This document shows, piece by piece, positions 16,873 to 26,454 of a DNA stretch of 64,000 nt (position 1 is the stretch's first letter; every line of letters starts with the position of its first letter). Position numbers and translations under genes: made by a program. This DNA is from Siphonobacter curvatus (GTDB taxonomy: Bacteria > Bacteroidota > Bacteroidia > Cytophagales > Spirosomataceae), in assembly GCF_002943425.1 (NCBI RefSeq), contig NZ_PTRA01000001.1:2852001-2916000 (forward strand), read 5' to 3'. The notes under the pieces are model-generated. The model was not told the origin of the DNA. It did not search any database and saw only the letters and a list, made by a program, of their open reading frames with translations.

Positions 16873-18498
16873 TTAGTAACCTGGATTTTGTTGCAGATTG
16901 GAATTTTTGTTCATTTCCACCACCGGAATGGGGAAAAGGTTTTTCCTGAGGTCGTTGGTAGCACTGTGGGACAACCAGGATTTTTTAGCGAACACGCCAA
17001 ACCGAATCAGATCCTGCCGGCGGCGACCTTCCTGGTCAAACTCCCACCCCAGTTCGTCCAGAAAACGGCCATAGGTTATATCATCGCCGCCTTCCTGCGT
17101 ACTCTGGGCCGTGTCCCTTCTTCCGTAAGCATACGTACTTCCGCCCCGCAGTTGGGCTCCCGTCACCACTGCCTTGTCCGGATTACTGGGGAAGGCCCGT
17201 TTTCTGACCTGCGTCACCAGGGTAGCCGCCTCGTCGGCCCGGCCTAACCGAAGCAGGCTTTCGGCTTTAATAAAGAGTACGTCCGCGTAACGAAAGATGG
17301 GAAAATCATTACTGAGCTGCACCTCGGCACCCAGCTTGATTTCAAATTTACCCAACCTGTAGCCGTGTACGGATTCGGCTCCGGCAATACTGGGCACCTC
17401 GTTGATGTAGTTGAGGGGCTTATCCTTAAAGGCCCCCATTGTACAGATCAAGGGTACGCCACTCGAAGAATACTGCGGTCCCTGGATCCAGTTCTGTTTC
17501 ATCCGCACATCATCTTTGTCGAAGGAGCTAATGAATTGGGGAATGGCACTCATGCCACCCCAGGGTGCACTTCTCAGATTATACGTCGCCTGATTTTCGG
17601 GCGAGAGGCTTTGCATGTGCAGATCAAAAGCATTCCAGTTGTTGGTGTATTTTTCATCCAGCGGAAAGGCCCAGACAATCTCTTTGGAATTTTGGTTTTC
17701 GGTAAGAAATACATTTTTCTGGTTGCTCTCCAGAGTAAATAACCCGGAAGCGATCACCTTGTCGGCCGCGTCGGCTGCTTTTTGCCATTGGGGCGTACCG
17801 GCATACACTTCCGCGTTCAGGTACACTTTGGCCAGCAGCGTATAAGCAGCCCACTGGTTGAATTTGCCGTACGTGGAAACGTCGTTTTTCGTACTTAATA
17901 GGGCAATGTTTGACTCAATTTCCTTCACCACAAAGTCGTATATTTCCTTCCGGGTGCTTTGTTTCGGTAAGAATCCTTCCGGTAAATCGAACTGCGTCAC
18001 CAGGGGTACGTTGCCAAACATATCCAGCAGGATGTAGTAATAAGATGCCCGCAACACTTTCAATTCGGCTAAGACGGCATTTTTGCTTTCGCCTACCGGA
18101 ATCAGGTTTGATTCAATCTGATAAATGATCCGATTGCAGTTCGTGATGCCCGCATACGTCCGGGTCCAGGTGTTTCTGACAATGCCTTCTTCTGACGTCC
18201 ATTTGTGTTCATGGATCCGGCGGTAGACGCCTCCATCAACCCAGCCATTAGGCCTTCCCGGTATGACTTCCTGATCGGCACTCAATTCCTGAGCCCGCCA
18301 GTAACCGTCCCAGTCGAGCATAACAAACCGCCAGTTTGAATACGCCGCTCCGGTGATGGCCGCGATGTCATTTTGGGTAGGATTGAATTTACTGGCAATA
18401 ATGGTGGTGTAGGCTTCGTCCTTTAGGTCTGTACACCCCGGAAGCGTTCCGATGACGAACAAAGAAGCCAGCAGTTTAGGTATGAATATCTTTTTCAT
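16873..18498 (-). CDS. SusD/RagB family outer-membrane lipoprotein
   Basis: A 541-residue SusD-like protein, standard length. The signal peptide ends in LPGC (Cys22), so it is a surface lipoprotein. Tetratricopeptide-like helices (for example ELKVLRASYYYILLDMFGNVPLV and the later QWAAYTLLAKVYLNAEVY) and the C-terminal RYADVLFIKAESLLRLG and FPIPVVEMNKN segments are typical. It caps the SusC pore and binds the incoming ligand. It follows susC after 11 bases. No glycanase, sensor or anti-sigma factor is beside the pair, so the ligand is not indicated. Confidence 0.96.
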   Translation of the reverse strand: MKKIFIPKLLASLFVIGTLPGCTDLKDEAYTTIIASKFNPTQNDIAAITGAAYSNWRFVMLDWDGYWRAQELSADQEVIPGRPNGWVDGGVYRRIHEHKWTSEEGIVRNTWTRTYAGITNCNRIIYQIESNLIPVGESKNAVLAELKVLRASYYYILLDMFGNVPLVTQFDLPEGFLPKQSTRKEIYDFVVKEIESNIALLSTKNDVSTYGKFNQWAAYTLLAKVYLNAEVYAGTPQWQKAADAADKVIASGLFTLESNQKNVFLTENQNSKEIVWAFPLDEKYTNNWNAFDLHMQSLSPENQATYNLRSAPWGGMSAIPQFISSFDKDDVRMKQNWIQGPQYSSSGVPLICTMGAFKDKPLNYINEVPSIAGAESVHGYRLGKFEIKLGAEVQLSNDFPIFRYADVLFIKAESLLRLGRADEAATLVTQVRKRAFPSNPDKAVVTGAQLRGGSTYAYGRRDTAQSTQEGGDDITYGRFLDELGWEFDQEGRRRQDLIRFGVFAKKSWLSHSATNDLRKNLFPIPVVEMNKNSNLQQNPGY

Positions 18499-18509
18499 GA
18501 AATTCAGGT

Positions 18510-21500
18510 TTAGAATGTTAAATTGATACCAGCGGTGAGCGTCCGGGTCGTCGGATATTTATCGCGGTCGTCGTTGCCAGGGCTTAATCCGCTCCGGTTT
18601 ACTTCGGGATCAATTCCCTTGTAACCCGTAATGGTGAGCGTATTCAGCGTAGAAAGAAATACACGGGCTCGCTGGATGTTTTTAATCTTGGGATTGAAAT
18701 TATAGCCCGCGGTAATGTTGTCAATCTTCCAGAAATCCCCGTTTTCGATGTAGTAGCTGTTGTATTCGAGCGGAGCCGTCAGGACTGCTTTTCCGTACAC
18801 TTTTTCAGTCGATGATTTCAATCGGTTGTAGTTGACGATCGTTGGATTTTCCAGGTACATCCGTTGGAAATTCAGAATCTGGTAAGCAAAGGCTCCCCGC
18901 ATCGTAACTGATAAATCGAAGTTTTTGTACCGCAGGTTGTTATTCCAGCCACCGTAGTATTTCGGCAGACCATTGCCCAGTACCCGTTTGTCTTCGAACG
19001 AATGGCCAAAGTCGTTGTAGCCTACCCGCTCACCGTTTTTGTTTTCGTAAATCCACTTCCCGCTTTCGTCGATGTCCACGACTTTGAAGCCGTAGAAATC
19101 ACCAATTCCTTTACCGATGAAGACAATGTTCGTGAATGTCTGAATCGGTTCGCCGGTCCCGCCAGTGGTGAAATAATCGTTGGTCGTTTGGTACAGGTCG
19201 TTGGACAAGCTGACCAGTTTGTTACCGTTGGTGGAAAACAGAAACGTAGTCGTCCACTCGAAATCCTTGTTTTTTACGGGCACAAAATTGACCAGTACTT
19301 CCAGTCCCTTGTTTTCCATAACTCCTACGTTCGCTCGCGTAGATGTAAACAGATTGGGCGGACTGGGCACCTGGTAGTCGTAAAGCAAGCCTTTGATTCG
19401 CCGTACGTAATAATCCACCTGTCCGCTAATGCGGCCTTTCTTGAGCGAGAAGTCTAATCCAATGTTTGTCTCATGTTTTTCTTCCCAGCGAAGATTCGGG
19501 TTAGGGTTGGTGACCGGCCCCAGTGACCGGACCCATTCGCCATTTGAGTAAATGAACCCACCGTACCCTAGCAAGGCTTGACTTAAAAACGAGGATGAAG
19601 GCGGGTTACCCGTCACGCCGTACCCGGCCCGAAGCTTCAGATCATCGAAAATCGTCTGGTTTTTCATGAAGGCCTCGTTCGTAATCCGCCAGCCTACGGA
19701 ACCCGCCAGGAAAGTTCCCCAGGGACGTTTGGCTCCGTACAACTGACTCGCCCCTTCGTGCCGCACACTCGCCATCAATAAATAGCGATCATCGTAACTA
19801 TACGATAACCGGGAAAAGAAACTGATCAGGTTGGTTACGTTTTTACTCGAACCCATGTTTGCTTTTCCTTCGGCCAGAGCTTTGCCCAGAGCCATGTTGT
19901 GGTAGCTGAATATGTCCGTCGGGAAATTGAAGTTTTGCATAAAACTGCTTTCAAACTCATTTTCCTGATACCCATAGCCACCCAGCAACGTGAAGCGGTT
20001 TAGACCGATTTGCTTCGAGTATTCGGCAGTTGTTTCGAGTAATCGGGTGATGTTGAGCGAGCTTCCAATGGCGGCGTATCCATTGCGATTATCCCGGACG
20101 GTTGAGATGTGTCGTTTCGTTTCCGCATAGCCCGCATTGTTGTTATTCCGACTGTAAGAAACTAAAGCATTCAACCGTAAATCCTTGATGGGATTGTACG
20201 TAATGTTGGCAATTAACCGGGCATCCGCATTGCGGGTCAGGCCGTCGGTTTCGTATAAACGGGCTAGTGGGTTTTCGTAATTGAAGTTACCGGGCTGCTC
20301 AAACCAGTTTCCATTCGAGTCGTACACCGGAGACGTTGGGTTGCGGATGACAGCCTGCCGATAGGTATACCCATTGAAGGTTCCACCGTCGGCCGTTTGC
20401 GTGAAGCGGTTCAGCTGGCTTAACAGACTTAGATTCAGCACCAGCTTTTTGTTAAACATGCTGTGGTTGACGTCGATTCGCCCCGTGAACGTCCGGTTAT
20501 CCGATTTTTTAAAAATCCCTTCGAGGTACCGATAGTTGACGGAGGCAATGTAATTGGTTGTACTGCTGCCCCCCCGGAAGGTCAGGTTATGAATGTTCGT
20601 AACGGGCGTTCGGGAGATTTCCCGAAGCCAGTCCGTATCTCCTCCCAAATCCCAGGAGGCATCCCGGGTGCCCGCTGCAATCTGACTGCGATAGTCCTGA
20701 GCTGTCAACAAATCAAGCTTGCGGGCCACGGACTGGATGCTCACGTTGCCACTGTACTCGACCACGTTGGTTTCGGCCGCTTTCGGTCGTTTCGTGGTGA
20801 TGATCACTACCCCATTTGTGCCGCGAACGCCGTAAATAGCCGCGGCCGATCCATCTTTCAGGACATCAATGGACTCGATGTCTTCCGGAGCTACGGTATT
20901 CAGATTTCCCGGTACCCCATCAATAATAATCAGCGGATCGGTATTGGCTCCAAACAGGGTCGTATTGCCTCGTAGTACAATCTGCGAGCCAGACGTTGGG
21001 TTACCGCTGGGCGTACCAATTGTCAAACCTGCTACTTTTCCCTGCAAAAGTTGCCCGGCATCCCGGACCGGACCCTTCACGAAATTTTCCGCCTTCACGG
21101 AAGCGACCGAGCTGGTAATATCTCCAGCCCTTTGCGTACCGTAGCCAACCACTACGACTTCCGAAAGCATCGCGTTGTCGGTCTCCAAGGTGACATTGAT
21201 GGTCGTCTGATTACCAATCGGAATTTCTCGACGCATGTACCCAATGAACGAAATACTGAGCATAGGATCGGTGCTACCAGAAGGAATCGTGATAGAATAT
21301 TCGCCGTTTTTATTCGTGAGTTCTCCCTGCGAAGTCCCTTTGATGACCACACTCGCTCCGACCAGAGCAGTGCCGGCGTCATCCGTAATTTTTCCTCGCA
21401 CTGTTGTTTGAGCGAACGCGGGTAGAGCGGTACATAGGCCTAATAGAATTACCAAGGGCCGAACCGTTTTTATACGGCGTTTAAAAAACAGGTAAGACCA

Positions 21501-21551
21501 AAAATGAAGGACTTTTTCTCGCATCGTTTCAAGTAGAAGCAATTGTGTCAT
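18510..21551 (-). CDS. SusC/RagA family TonB-dependent transporter
   Basis: A 1013-residue TonB-linked outer-membrane porin. After a signal region ending near LPAFAQ, a carboxypeptidase-regulatory-like domain (TTVRGKITDDAG) leads to the plug with VVVGYGTQRAGD and GVRGTNGVVIITTKRPK, then a long beta-barrel ending in ...TAGINLTF, a terminal Phe as expected. It takes up its ligand from SusD using TonB energy. The start could be 21551 or the internal ATG at 21524 (MREKVLHFW), which gives a more normal signal sequence. The 450-base upstream region is A/T-rich and has no regulator gene. It is the first gene of a two-gene operon. Confidence 0.96.
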   Translation of the reverse strand: MTQLLLLETMREKVLHFWSYLFFKRRIKTVRPLVILLGLCTALPAFAQTTVRGKITDDAGTALVGASVVIKGTSQGELTNKNGEYSITIPSGSTDPMLSISFIGYMRREIPIGNQTTINVTLETDNAMLSEVVVVGYGTQRAGDITSSVASVKAENFVKGPVRDAGQLLQGKVAGLTIGTPSGNPTSGSQIVLRGNTTLFGANTDPLIIIDGVPGNLNTVAPEDIESIDVLKDGSAAAIYGVRGTNGVVIITTKRPKAAETNVVEYSGNVSIQSVARKLDLLTAQDYRSQIAAGTRDASWDLGGDTDWLREISRTPVTNIHNLTFRGGSSTTNYIASVNYRYLEGIFKKSDNRTFTGRIDVNHSMFNKKLVLNLSLLSQLNRFTQTADGGTFNGYTYRQAVIRNPTSPVYDSNGNWFEQPGNFNYENPLARLYETDGLTRNADARLIANITYNPIKDLRLNALVSYSRNNNNAGYAETKRHISTVRDNRNGYAAIGSSLNITRLLETTAEYSKQIGLNRFTLLGGYGYQENEFESSFMQNFNFPTDIFSYHNMALGKALAEGKANMGSSKNVTNLISFFSRLSYSYDDRYLLMASVRHEGASQLYGAKRPWGTFLAGSVGWRITNEAFMKNQTIFDDLKLRAGYGVTGNPPSSSFLSQALLGYGGFIYSNGEWVRSLGPVTNPNPNLRWEEKHETNIGLDFSLKKGRISGQVDYYVRRIKGLLYDYQVPSPPNLFTSTRANVGVMENKGLEVLVNFVPVKNKDFEWTTTFLFSTNGNKLVSLSNDLYQTTNDYFTTGGTGEPIQTFTNIVFIGKGIGDFYGFKVVDIDESGKWIYENKNGERVGYNDFGHSFEDKRVLGNGLPKYYGGWNNNLRYKNFDLSVTMRGAFAYQILNFQRMYLENPTIVNYNRLKSSTEKVYGKAVLTAPLEYNSYYIENGDFWKIDNITAGYNFNPKIKNIQRARVFLSTLNTLTITGYKGIDPEVNRSGLSPGNDDRDKYPTTRTLTAGINLTF

Positions 21552-21998
21552 ATATACACTTAGTTAGTAAAAGGTAAATAGATCATTTCATCCTGGCTGA
21601 AAATTAATAGGATTATTTAAATAAAAAAATGAATTATATTATTTAATCTAGTAAGATTTTAGTCATAACTATACGTTTCATTACTCTAATTTACTATTAC
21701 ACACTTCGTATAGAAGTCCGTTTTGGACCTGTGAACCACCGCTAAAACTTCAATAATTTCCCGTGAATTGAAAGAAGATCTGGGCGTTGAATGCTGAATC
21801 AGTTGTTGAAGAAAACGCGAAGAAATAGCACCTATAACACCAAGGCCGATCAGGATTTCTCCCACGAAGTGTAGACAAGCTAAAAGGATTGGGGATAGGC
21901 CTGTTAGCTACTTCACCCGTGTACAGATTCTGGTCTGCAAGTTGATTTTATCAGGTGTCTATGATAAGTAGTTGATTGGGAAGCCGTATTTTTGAACC
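21552..21998. other. intergenic region, 447 bases
   Basis: Divergent promoter region between susC and the gene at 21999. The first 150 bases are strongly A/T-rich. A minus-strand open frame of 59 codons (21865 GTG to the stop at 21686) contains one hydrophobic segment; I cannot tell if it is a real gene or a remnant. Nothing else is recognised. Confidence 0.5.
21987..21994 (+). promoter_or_regulatory. -7 promoter element abutting the gene at 21999
   Basis: A perfect TAnnTTTG (TATTTTTG) ending four bases before the ATG; the mRNA is predicted to be leaderless or nearly so. Confidence 0.6.
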
Positions 21999-22628
21999 AT
22001 GATGAACAGTTCACCTGACCCGGTATTCCTGCAACAGCTTTTTTCCGACGAACAACTTTTTTTAATTCCGTCGGAACACGTTCCAGCTACGCCGGTAGCT
22101 GAACCCCTTCAGACGGTACCACAAACAGCCGTTGCGGTAGCTGCTATTCCCGTCGAAGCTCCCCAGCCGATCCCAGAGGTACAGAAACCTGCTCTACCAA
22201 TCCCTACACCCGTGGTGGTACCGCCCACCGAAAAAACAGCTCCGGTTCAAACGCCGGAACCTACGCCCCTGCGTTTCCAGCACCAACTCCTAGTACTCAC
22301 GGACAATCCGAGTGAGAAGGACCTCGATTTACTGCAGAACATTCTTAAATCCGTTGGGCTTTCACTGGAATCCGTCGATTTACTGGATGTTTCACAAACG
22401 CTGCTGTCCCAGTACCAGTCTTTGCTGAGTAGCAAGGCGGTTCATCACGTGCTTAGTTTCGGTGTGCCACTCAAAAAAATGGGCATTCAGGTATTTCTGA
22501 TGCCGTACCAGATACGCCCCGTTGAAGAGATCAACTTCGTTATGGTTGATCATCTGAAAGATTTGCACGAAGACAAGGCCAAGAAAAAAGCCTTGTGGAC
22601 GGTACTCAAACAGCTCTTTACGGCATAA
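21999..22628 (+). CDS. HolD-like protein with a proline-rich linker
   Basis: A 209-residue protein in three parts: a short N-terminal peptide (1-27), a Pro/Val/Ala-rich linker (28-90) and a folded domain (91-209). The domain has the order of elements seen in DNA polymerase III psi (HolD): a strand with LLVLTDNP, a helix LLQNILKSVGL, a VDLLDV strand, an LSFG strand, then MVDHLKDLHEDKAKKKALWTVLKQLF, which resembles the E. coli HolD end (a short acidic loop, then ALW near the C-terminus). This is a pattern judgement, not a search hit. If right, the linker may tether it to the clamp loader or to SSB. No signal peptide; likely cytoplasmic. Confidence 0.55.
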   Translation: MMNSSPDPVFLQQLFSDEQLFLIPSEHVPATPVAEPLQTVPQTAVAVAAIPVEAPQPIPEVQKPALPIPTPVVVPPTEKTAPVQTPEPTPLRFQHQLLVLTDNPSEKDLDLLQNILKSVGLSLESVDLLDVSQTLLSQYQSLLSSKAVHHVLSFGVPLKKMGIQVFLMPYQIRPVEEINFVMVDHLKDLHEDKAKKKALWTVLKQLFTA

Positions 22629-22851
22629 ATCTTACTGCATGTTTTCACCCCGTACCAATATTTTTTTCTTGTGAAGTCAACGCAACGGGCATTTTTTACG
22701 TTTGTATAGGTACGGATGTGCCTAATCCCGGATCTTGTTCCCAACCCATAGCTTAGTCTTTCTACGAAACAACTCTACTTTTTTACTATTGGCCTTTTTT
22801 CTTCTGACTTTTCAGAAGGAATCTTAACCCATGTATTAATCGTAGAAACGA

Positions 22852-24003
22852 ATGGCACAGGAACCCATCTATCCCGAAGGCAACTCATTCCACCCCCCTT
22901 ATCAGCCCGAGTCGGACCGACTTCAGCACCAGCGTACGTTCATTCAGCAGGAAATACAGGAACTTGACACGGAAATCCGGCAAACCCGCCAGGATCAGCA
23001 ACAAACGTATGGTTCGCTGCAACAGCATCTGGTCAAGATCGACAGTATCAATAAAGACATTGCCCGACAAAATCAGAGCGTCAGCGAAACGGAAGCCGAC
23101 ATTGCTTCGCTGGAAGAACGATACAAGAAAGCGGCTCCGAAGTACTCGCTGTTTGCGGGACTCCTGTATTTCGTAGCGGGCCTTTCCTTCGTAGCGGGTG
23201 ACCTGATCATTTCGCACGAAATTGTAGCCTATGCCCTCAATATCCGGAATACAACGGAAGCCTGGTTTTTCGCCGTAGGCCTGGCGATGGTATCCGTACT
23301 ACTAAAACCAGTATACGATCGGCTCATTGAAGGACCATACCTGCAGAATCAGGAGAAGAGTCAGAAACTGTACGCTTCATTCAAAATTACCCTGGCTATC
23401 TTTTCCGTATTGACGCTGTTTGTATTGGGCTGGTTCCGGTACGAAGCCTATCGGACGGATAAAATGAAGCAGGCCATTACCCAAAACATCAAAAACCTGC
23501 AACTCCAGCAGGCTGATCAAACCTCAGCTTCGGCCATTCTGCAGGTTGAAAAGCAGATGCAGCAGGTGGATGTACTTAATCAGGGGCTGGTTACGAGTCC
23601 GTTTGCCTTGGCTTCGTTCGTACTGTCGGGCGTGCTGTTTGCCGTAGCCGGTGCCGTGTGTCTGGGCGTATCCTTCCCGATTCTTCAGGGCTTTTGGTTC
23701 CGCTGGCTACAGGCGGGGCCGAAACTCAAGCGTTTACGCAAACTCCGCCTGCAGAAGCAACAACGCCTGGCGGAAACCGAAGGCAGTCTTTCCGAGCATC
23801 TGATTCAGAAAGGGACGCTCGAAAACAAACTTAGTTTCCTGACGCCGCTGACGGACCTGACTGAACGTCGGAACCGACTTCGCCAGCAATTATACGCATT
23901 GACCGAACTTCCGTCTTCCGAGGTTTCCCGAGAACCCAGACTGGAAAGTAGTTCCGTCCGCAACGGTCACCCCCTTCCCCAGCGAATGAACGGTAATCAC
24001 TAA
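22852..24003 (+). CDS. coiled-coil membrane protein of unknown function
   Basis: A 383-residue protein not recognised. A hydrophilic N-terminus leads to a Gln/Glu-rich coiled coil (about 22-91), then about four to five hydrophobic segments: near 98-120, 137-155, 175-195 and 255-285. The loop between the third and fourth is charged and helical. A second coiled coil (about 290-365) and a disordered tail end it. The layout suggests an inner-membrane protein with two long cytoplasmic helical arms, as in scaffolds or channels. It sits 223 bases after the HolD-like gene and ends in a perfect 20-base-pair terminator. Confidence 0.75.
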   Translation: MAQEPIYPEGNSFHPPYQPESDRLQHQRTFIQQEIQELDTEIRQTRQDQQQTYGSLQQHLVKIDSINKDIARQNQSVSETEADIASLEERYKKAAPKYSLFAGLLYFVAGLSFVAGDLIISHEIVAYALNIRNTTEAWFFAVGLAMVSVLLKPVYDRLIEGPYLQNQEKSQKLYASFKITLAIFSVLTLFVLGWFRYEAYRTDKMKQAITQNIKNLQLQQADQTSASAILQVEKQMQQVDVLNQGLVTSPFALASFVLSGVLFAVAGAVCLGVSFPILQGFWFRWLQAGPKLKRLRKLRLQKQQRLAETEGSLSEHLIQKGTLENKLSFLTPLTDLTERRNRLRQQLYALTELPSSEVSREPRLESSSVRNGHPLPQRMNGNH

Positions 24004-24012
24004 TCTATGGCC

Positions 24013-24056
24013 GTAAAAAGAAAACGCCAGTCGCAGGACTGGCGTTTTCTTTTTAC
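24013..24056. terminator. bidirectional terminator
   Basis: A perfect 20-base-pair stem (24013-24032 with 24037-24056, loop GCAG) ending in TTTTCTTTTT on one strand and AAAAAGAAAA on the other; it separates two convergent genes. Confidence 0.95.
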
Positions 24057-24066
24057 TAGGTTTATC

Positions 24067-25074
24067 TTATTTGCTTACCGTGTGGCTGCCTTCCTGATAA
24101 GGCGTACCGAAACGGTAGTTGGCTGCTTTATAGAGTTCTTCTTCGGGCAGGCTTTTGAAGTATTCGTACGTACGACGCAATCCTTCTTCGCGGGTCACCT
24201 GCGGCTCCCAGCCCAGGATTTGCTGAGCCCGGGTAATGTCCGGACGACGCTGCTTGGGATCATCCTGCGGTAGGGGCTTTAAGACCAGTTGTTGTTTGGT
24301 ACCCGTTAGCTTGATGATTTCTTCACCAAATTGCTTGATGGTAATTTCAACCGGGTTACCGATGTTCACGGGCTCGGCGTAATCGCTCATCAGCAAGCGA
24401 TAAATTCCTTCTACTAAATCGTCCACGTAACAGAACGAGCGAGTTTGTGAACCATCGCCGAATACCGTCAGGTCTTCACCCCGCAGAGCCTGACCAATGA
24501 AGGCGGGCAATACGCGACCGTCGTTTAGTCGCATCCGGGGTCCGTAGGTATTGAAAATACGAATGATCCGCGTTTCTACACCGTGGTATCGGTGGTAAGC
24601 CATGGTGATGGCCTCCTGAAAACGCTTAGCTTCGTCGTATACACCGCGAGGACCGATGGGGTTTACGTGACCCCAGTAATCTTCCGTCTGCGGGTGTACC
24701 AGCGGGTCACCGTATACTTCCGAAGTTGATGCCACCAGAATACGGGCACCTTTAGCTTTGGCCAGTCCCAGACAGTTGTGCGTGCCCAGTGAACCTACTT
24801 TCAGCGTTTGAATCGGAATTTTCAGGTAGTCAATCGGACTGGCCGGACTGGCAAAGTGCAGGATATAATCCAGTTCACCCGGTACATCGATGTAATTGGA
24901 TACATCGTGATGGATGAATTCAAACGTAGGAAGGGATCGAAGGTGCTCGATGTTCTTGAGATCGCCCGTTACCAGGTTATCCATCCCAATGACATAGTAA
25001 CCCTCTTTGATAAACCGATCGCACAAGTGAGATCCGAGGAAACCGGCTGCTCCGGTGATTAGTACACGTTTCAT
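24067..25074 (-). CDS. uxs: UDP-glucuronate decarboxylase (UDP-xylose synthase)
   Basis: A 335-residue extended SDR. The NAD-binding motif GAAGFLGSH (8-16), the [12 protein letters not shown] signature (72-83), the STSEVYGDP loop (near 116-124) and YDEAK (Tyr146, Lys150) match UDP-xylose synthases rather than epimerases. It would oxidise and decarboxylate UDP-glucuronate to UDP-xylose in the cytoplasm. I chose the ATG at 25074 because the Rossmann fold begins directly there; the ORF runs up to 25137. It lies 64 bases after ugd on the same strand, and the two enzymes are consecutive in the pathway. Confidence 0.93.
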   Translation of the reverse strand: MKRVLITGAAGFLGSHLCDRFIKEGYYVIGMDNLVTGDLKNIEHLRSLPTFEFIHHDVSNYIDVPGELDYILHFASPASPIDYLKIPIQTLKVGSLGTHNCLGLAKAKGARILVASTSEVYGDPLVHPQTEDYWGHVNPIGPRGVYDEAKRFQEAITMAYHRYHGVETRIIRIFNTYGPRMRLNDGRVLPAFIGQALRGEDLTVFGDGSQTRSFCYVDDLVEGIYRLLMSDYAEPVNIGNPVEITIKQFGEEIIKLTGTKQQLVLKPLPQDDPKQRRPDITRAQQILGWEPQVTREEGLRRTYEYFKSLPEEELYKAANYRFGTPYQEGSHTVSK

Positions 25075-25137
25075 AGAAAGGTGAATAGTATAGAAAAAAG
25101 AGGAAAGATGTGTGGTTCTTCCCTCTCTTGAAATCAA

Positions 25138-26454
25138 TTAATTAACTTTTTCGCGACCGATGGAGTAATAGGTGTAGCCCTTCTCCTGCATGTCCTCGAG
25201 CTCATAGACGTTGCGTCCGTCAAAAATCACTTTGTTCTTCAAACGGCTTTCCATCTTCTCAAACTCCGGGGTGCGGAACTGCGGCCACTCCGTCATAATC
25301 ATCAACGCGTCCGCATCCACCAGCGCCGAATAGGCATCCTTGGTGAAGGTGATCTTTGAGCCAATGTCCGCAAGATTCGCTACGTTTTCCATCGCCTCGG
25401 GATCGTAGGCTTTGATGTGAGCGCCCTGAGCAATCAGCTCGCGGATGTTGTAGAGTGCCGGTGCTTCCCGAATATCGTCGGTGTAGGGTTTAAAGGCCAG
25501 TCCCCAGATGGCGATCGTCTTGCCTTTCACATCTCCACCGAAATAATCCAGTACGTGCGGAATGAGCTTGGTCTTCTGATCTTCGTTGACACTCATCACC
25601 GACTGTAAGATACTGAAGTCGTAGTCGTAATCCTGGGAGGTCTTGTGCAGGGCCTGCACATCTTTGGGGAAGCATGACCCACCGTAACCAATCCCGGCAA
25701 ACAAAAAGCGTTTGCCAATCCGGCTGTCGGTACCAATGCCGCGACGGATGTCATCGACGTTGGCGCCCACTTTCTCGCAGAGGTTAGCAATCTCGTTCAT
25801 AAACGTGATCTTGACGGCCAAAAACGCGTTTGCCGCATACTTGGTCATCTCGGCCGAACGCTCATCCATGAAGATGATGGGGTTGCCCTGGCGCACCAGC
25901 GGCGCGTACAACCGGTTCATGACCGCTTTGGCTTTCTCCGATGAGGTGCCAATCACCACGCGATCGGGCTTCATGAAGTCCTCTACCGCTACGCCTTCGC
26001 GTAAGAACTCGGGATTGGAGATCACGTCGAAGTCGACGGTAGCGTTCTCGGCAATGGCCGCCCGTACTTTCTCGGCCGTGCCCACGGGTACCGTCGATTT
26101 GTCAATGATGACGGCGTACTGCTTCAACAGCGGACCCAGATCTTTGGCTACGCCCAGGATGTATTTGAGATCGGCTGAACCATCTTCACCGGGAGGGGTG
26201 GGCAGGGCCAAAAAGATGACTTCGGCTCCTTCGATGCCTTCCGCAAGGGAAGTCGTGAACTGAAGGCGACCTTCGTTGGTGTTGCGCAGGAAGAGTTCTT
26301 CCAGACCGGGTTCGTAAATGGGAATGATGCCGCTACGCATCTTCTCAACTTTGCGAGCGTCGATGTCGACGCAGGTCACTTGGTTTCCAGTTTCAGCAAA
26401 ACACGTGCCTGTAACCAGGCCTACATATCCGGTGCCTACAACGGCTAATTTCAT
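25138..26454 (-). CDS. ugd: UDP-glucose 6-dehydrogenase
   Basis: A 438-residue enzyme of standard size. The N-terminal Rossmann motif is GTGYVGLVTG (7-16), the substrate region includes LPTPPGEDGSADL and STVPVGTAEKVR, and the catalytic Cys261 sits in GYGGSCFPKD. It oxidises UDP-glucose to UDP-glucuronate with two NAD+. The product feeds the uxs enzyme directly downstream. A perfect minus-strand -7 box lies about 68 bases upstream. Confidence 0.96.
   Translation of the reverse strand: MKLAVVGTGYVGLVTGTCFAETGNQVTCVDIDARKVEKMRSGIIPIYEPGLEELFLRNTNEGRLQFTTSLAEGIEGAEVIFLALPTPPGEDGSADLKYILGVAKDLGPLLKQYAVIIDKSTVPVGTAEKVRAAIAENATVDFDVISNPEFLREGVAVEDFMKPDRVVIGTSSEKAKAVMNRLYAPLVRQGNPIIFMDERSAEMTKYAANAFLAVKITFMNEIANLCEKVGANVDDIRRGIGTDSRIGKRFLFAGIGYGGSCFPKDVQALHKTSQDYDYDFSILQSVMSVNEDQKTKLIPHVLDYFGGDVKGKTIAIWGLAFKPYTDDIREAPALYNIRELIAQGAHIKAYDPEAMENVANLADIGSKITFTKDAYSALVDADALMIMTEWPQFRTPEFEKMESRLKNKVIFDGRNVYELEDMQEKGYTYYSIGREKVN

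Noticed and set aside
25138-26454. Horizontal transfer of ugd, judged by slightly higher GC
   Set aside because: A hand count of one line gave about 53 percent against 50 percent in uxs, which is too small a difference to use.
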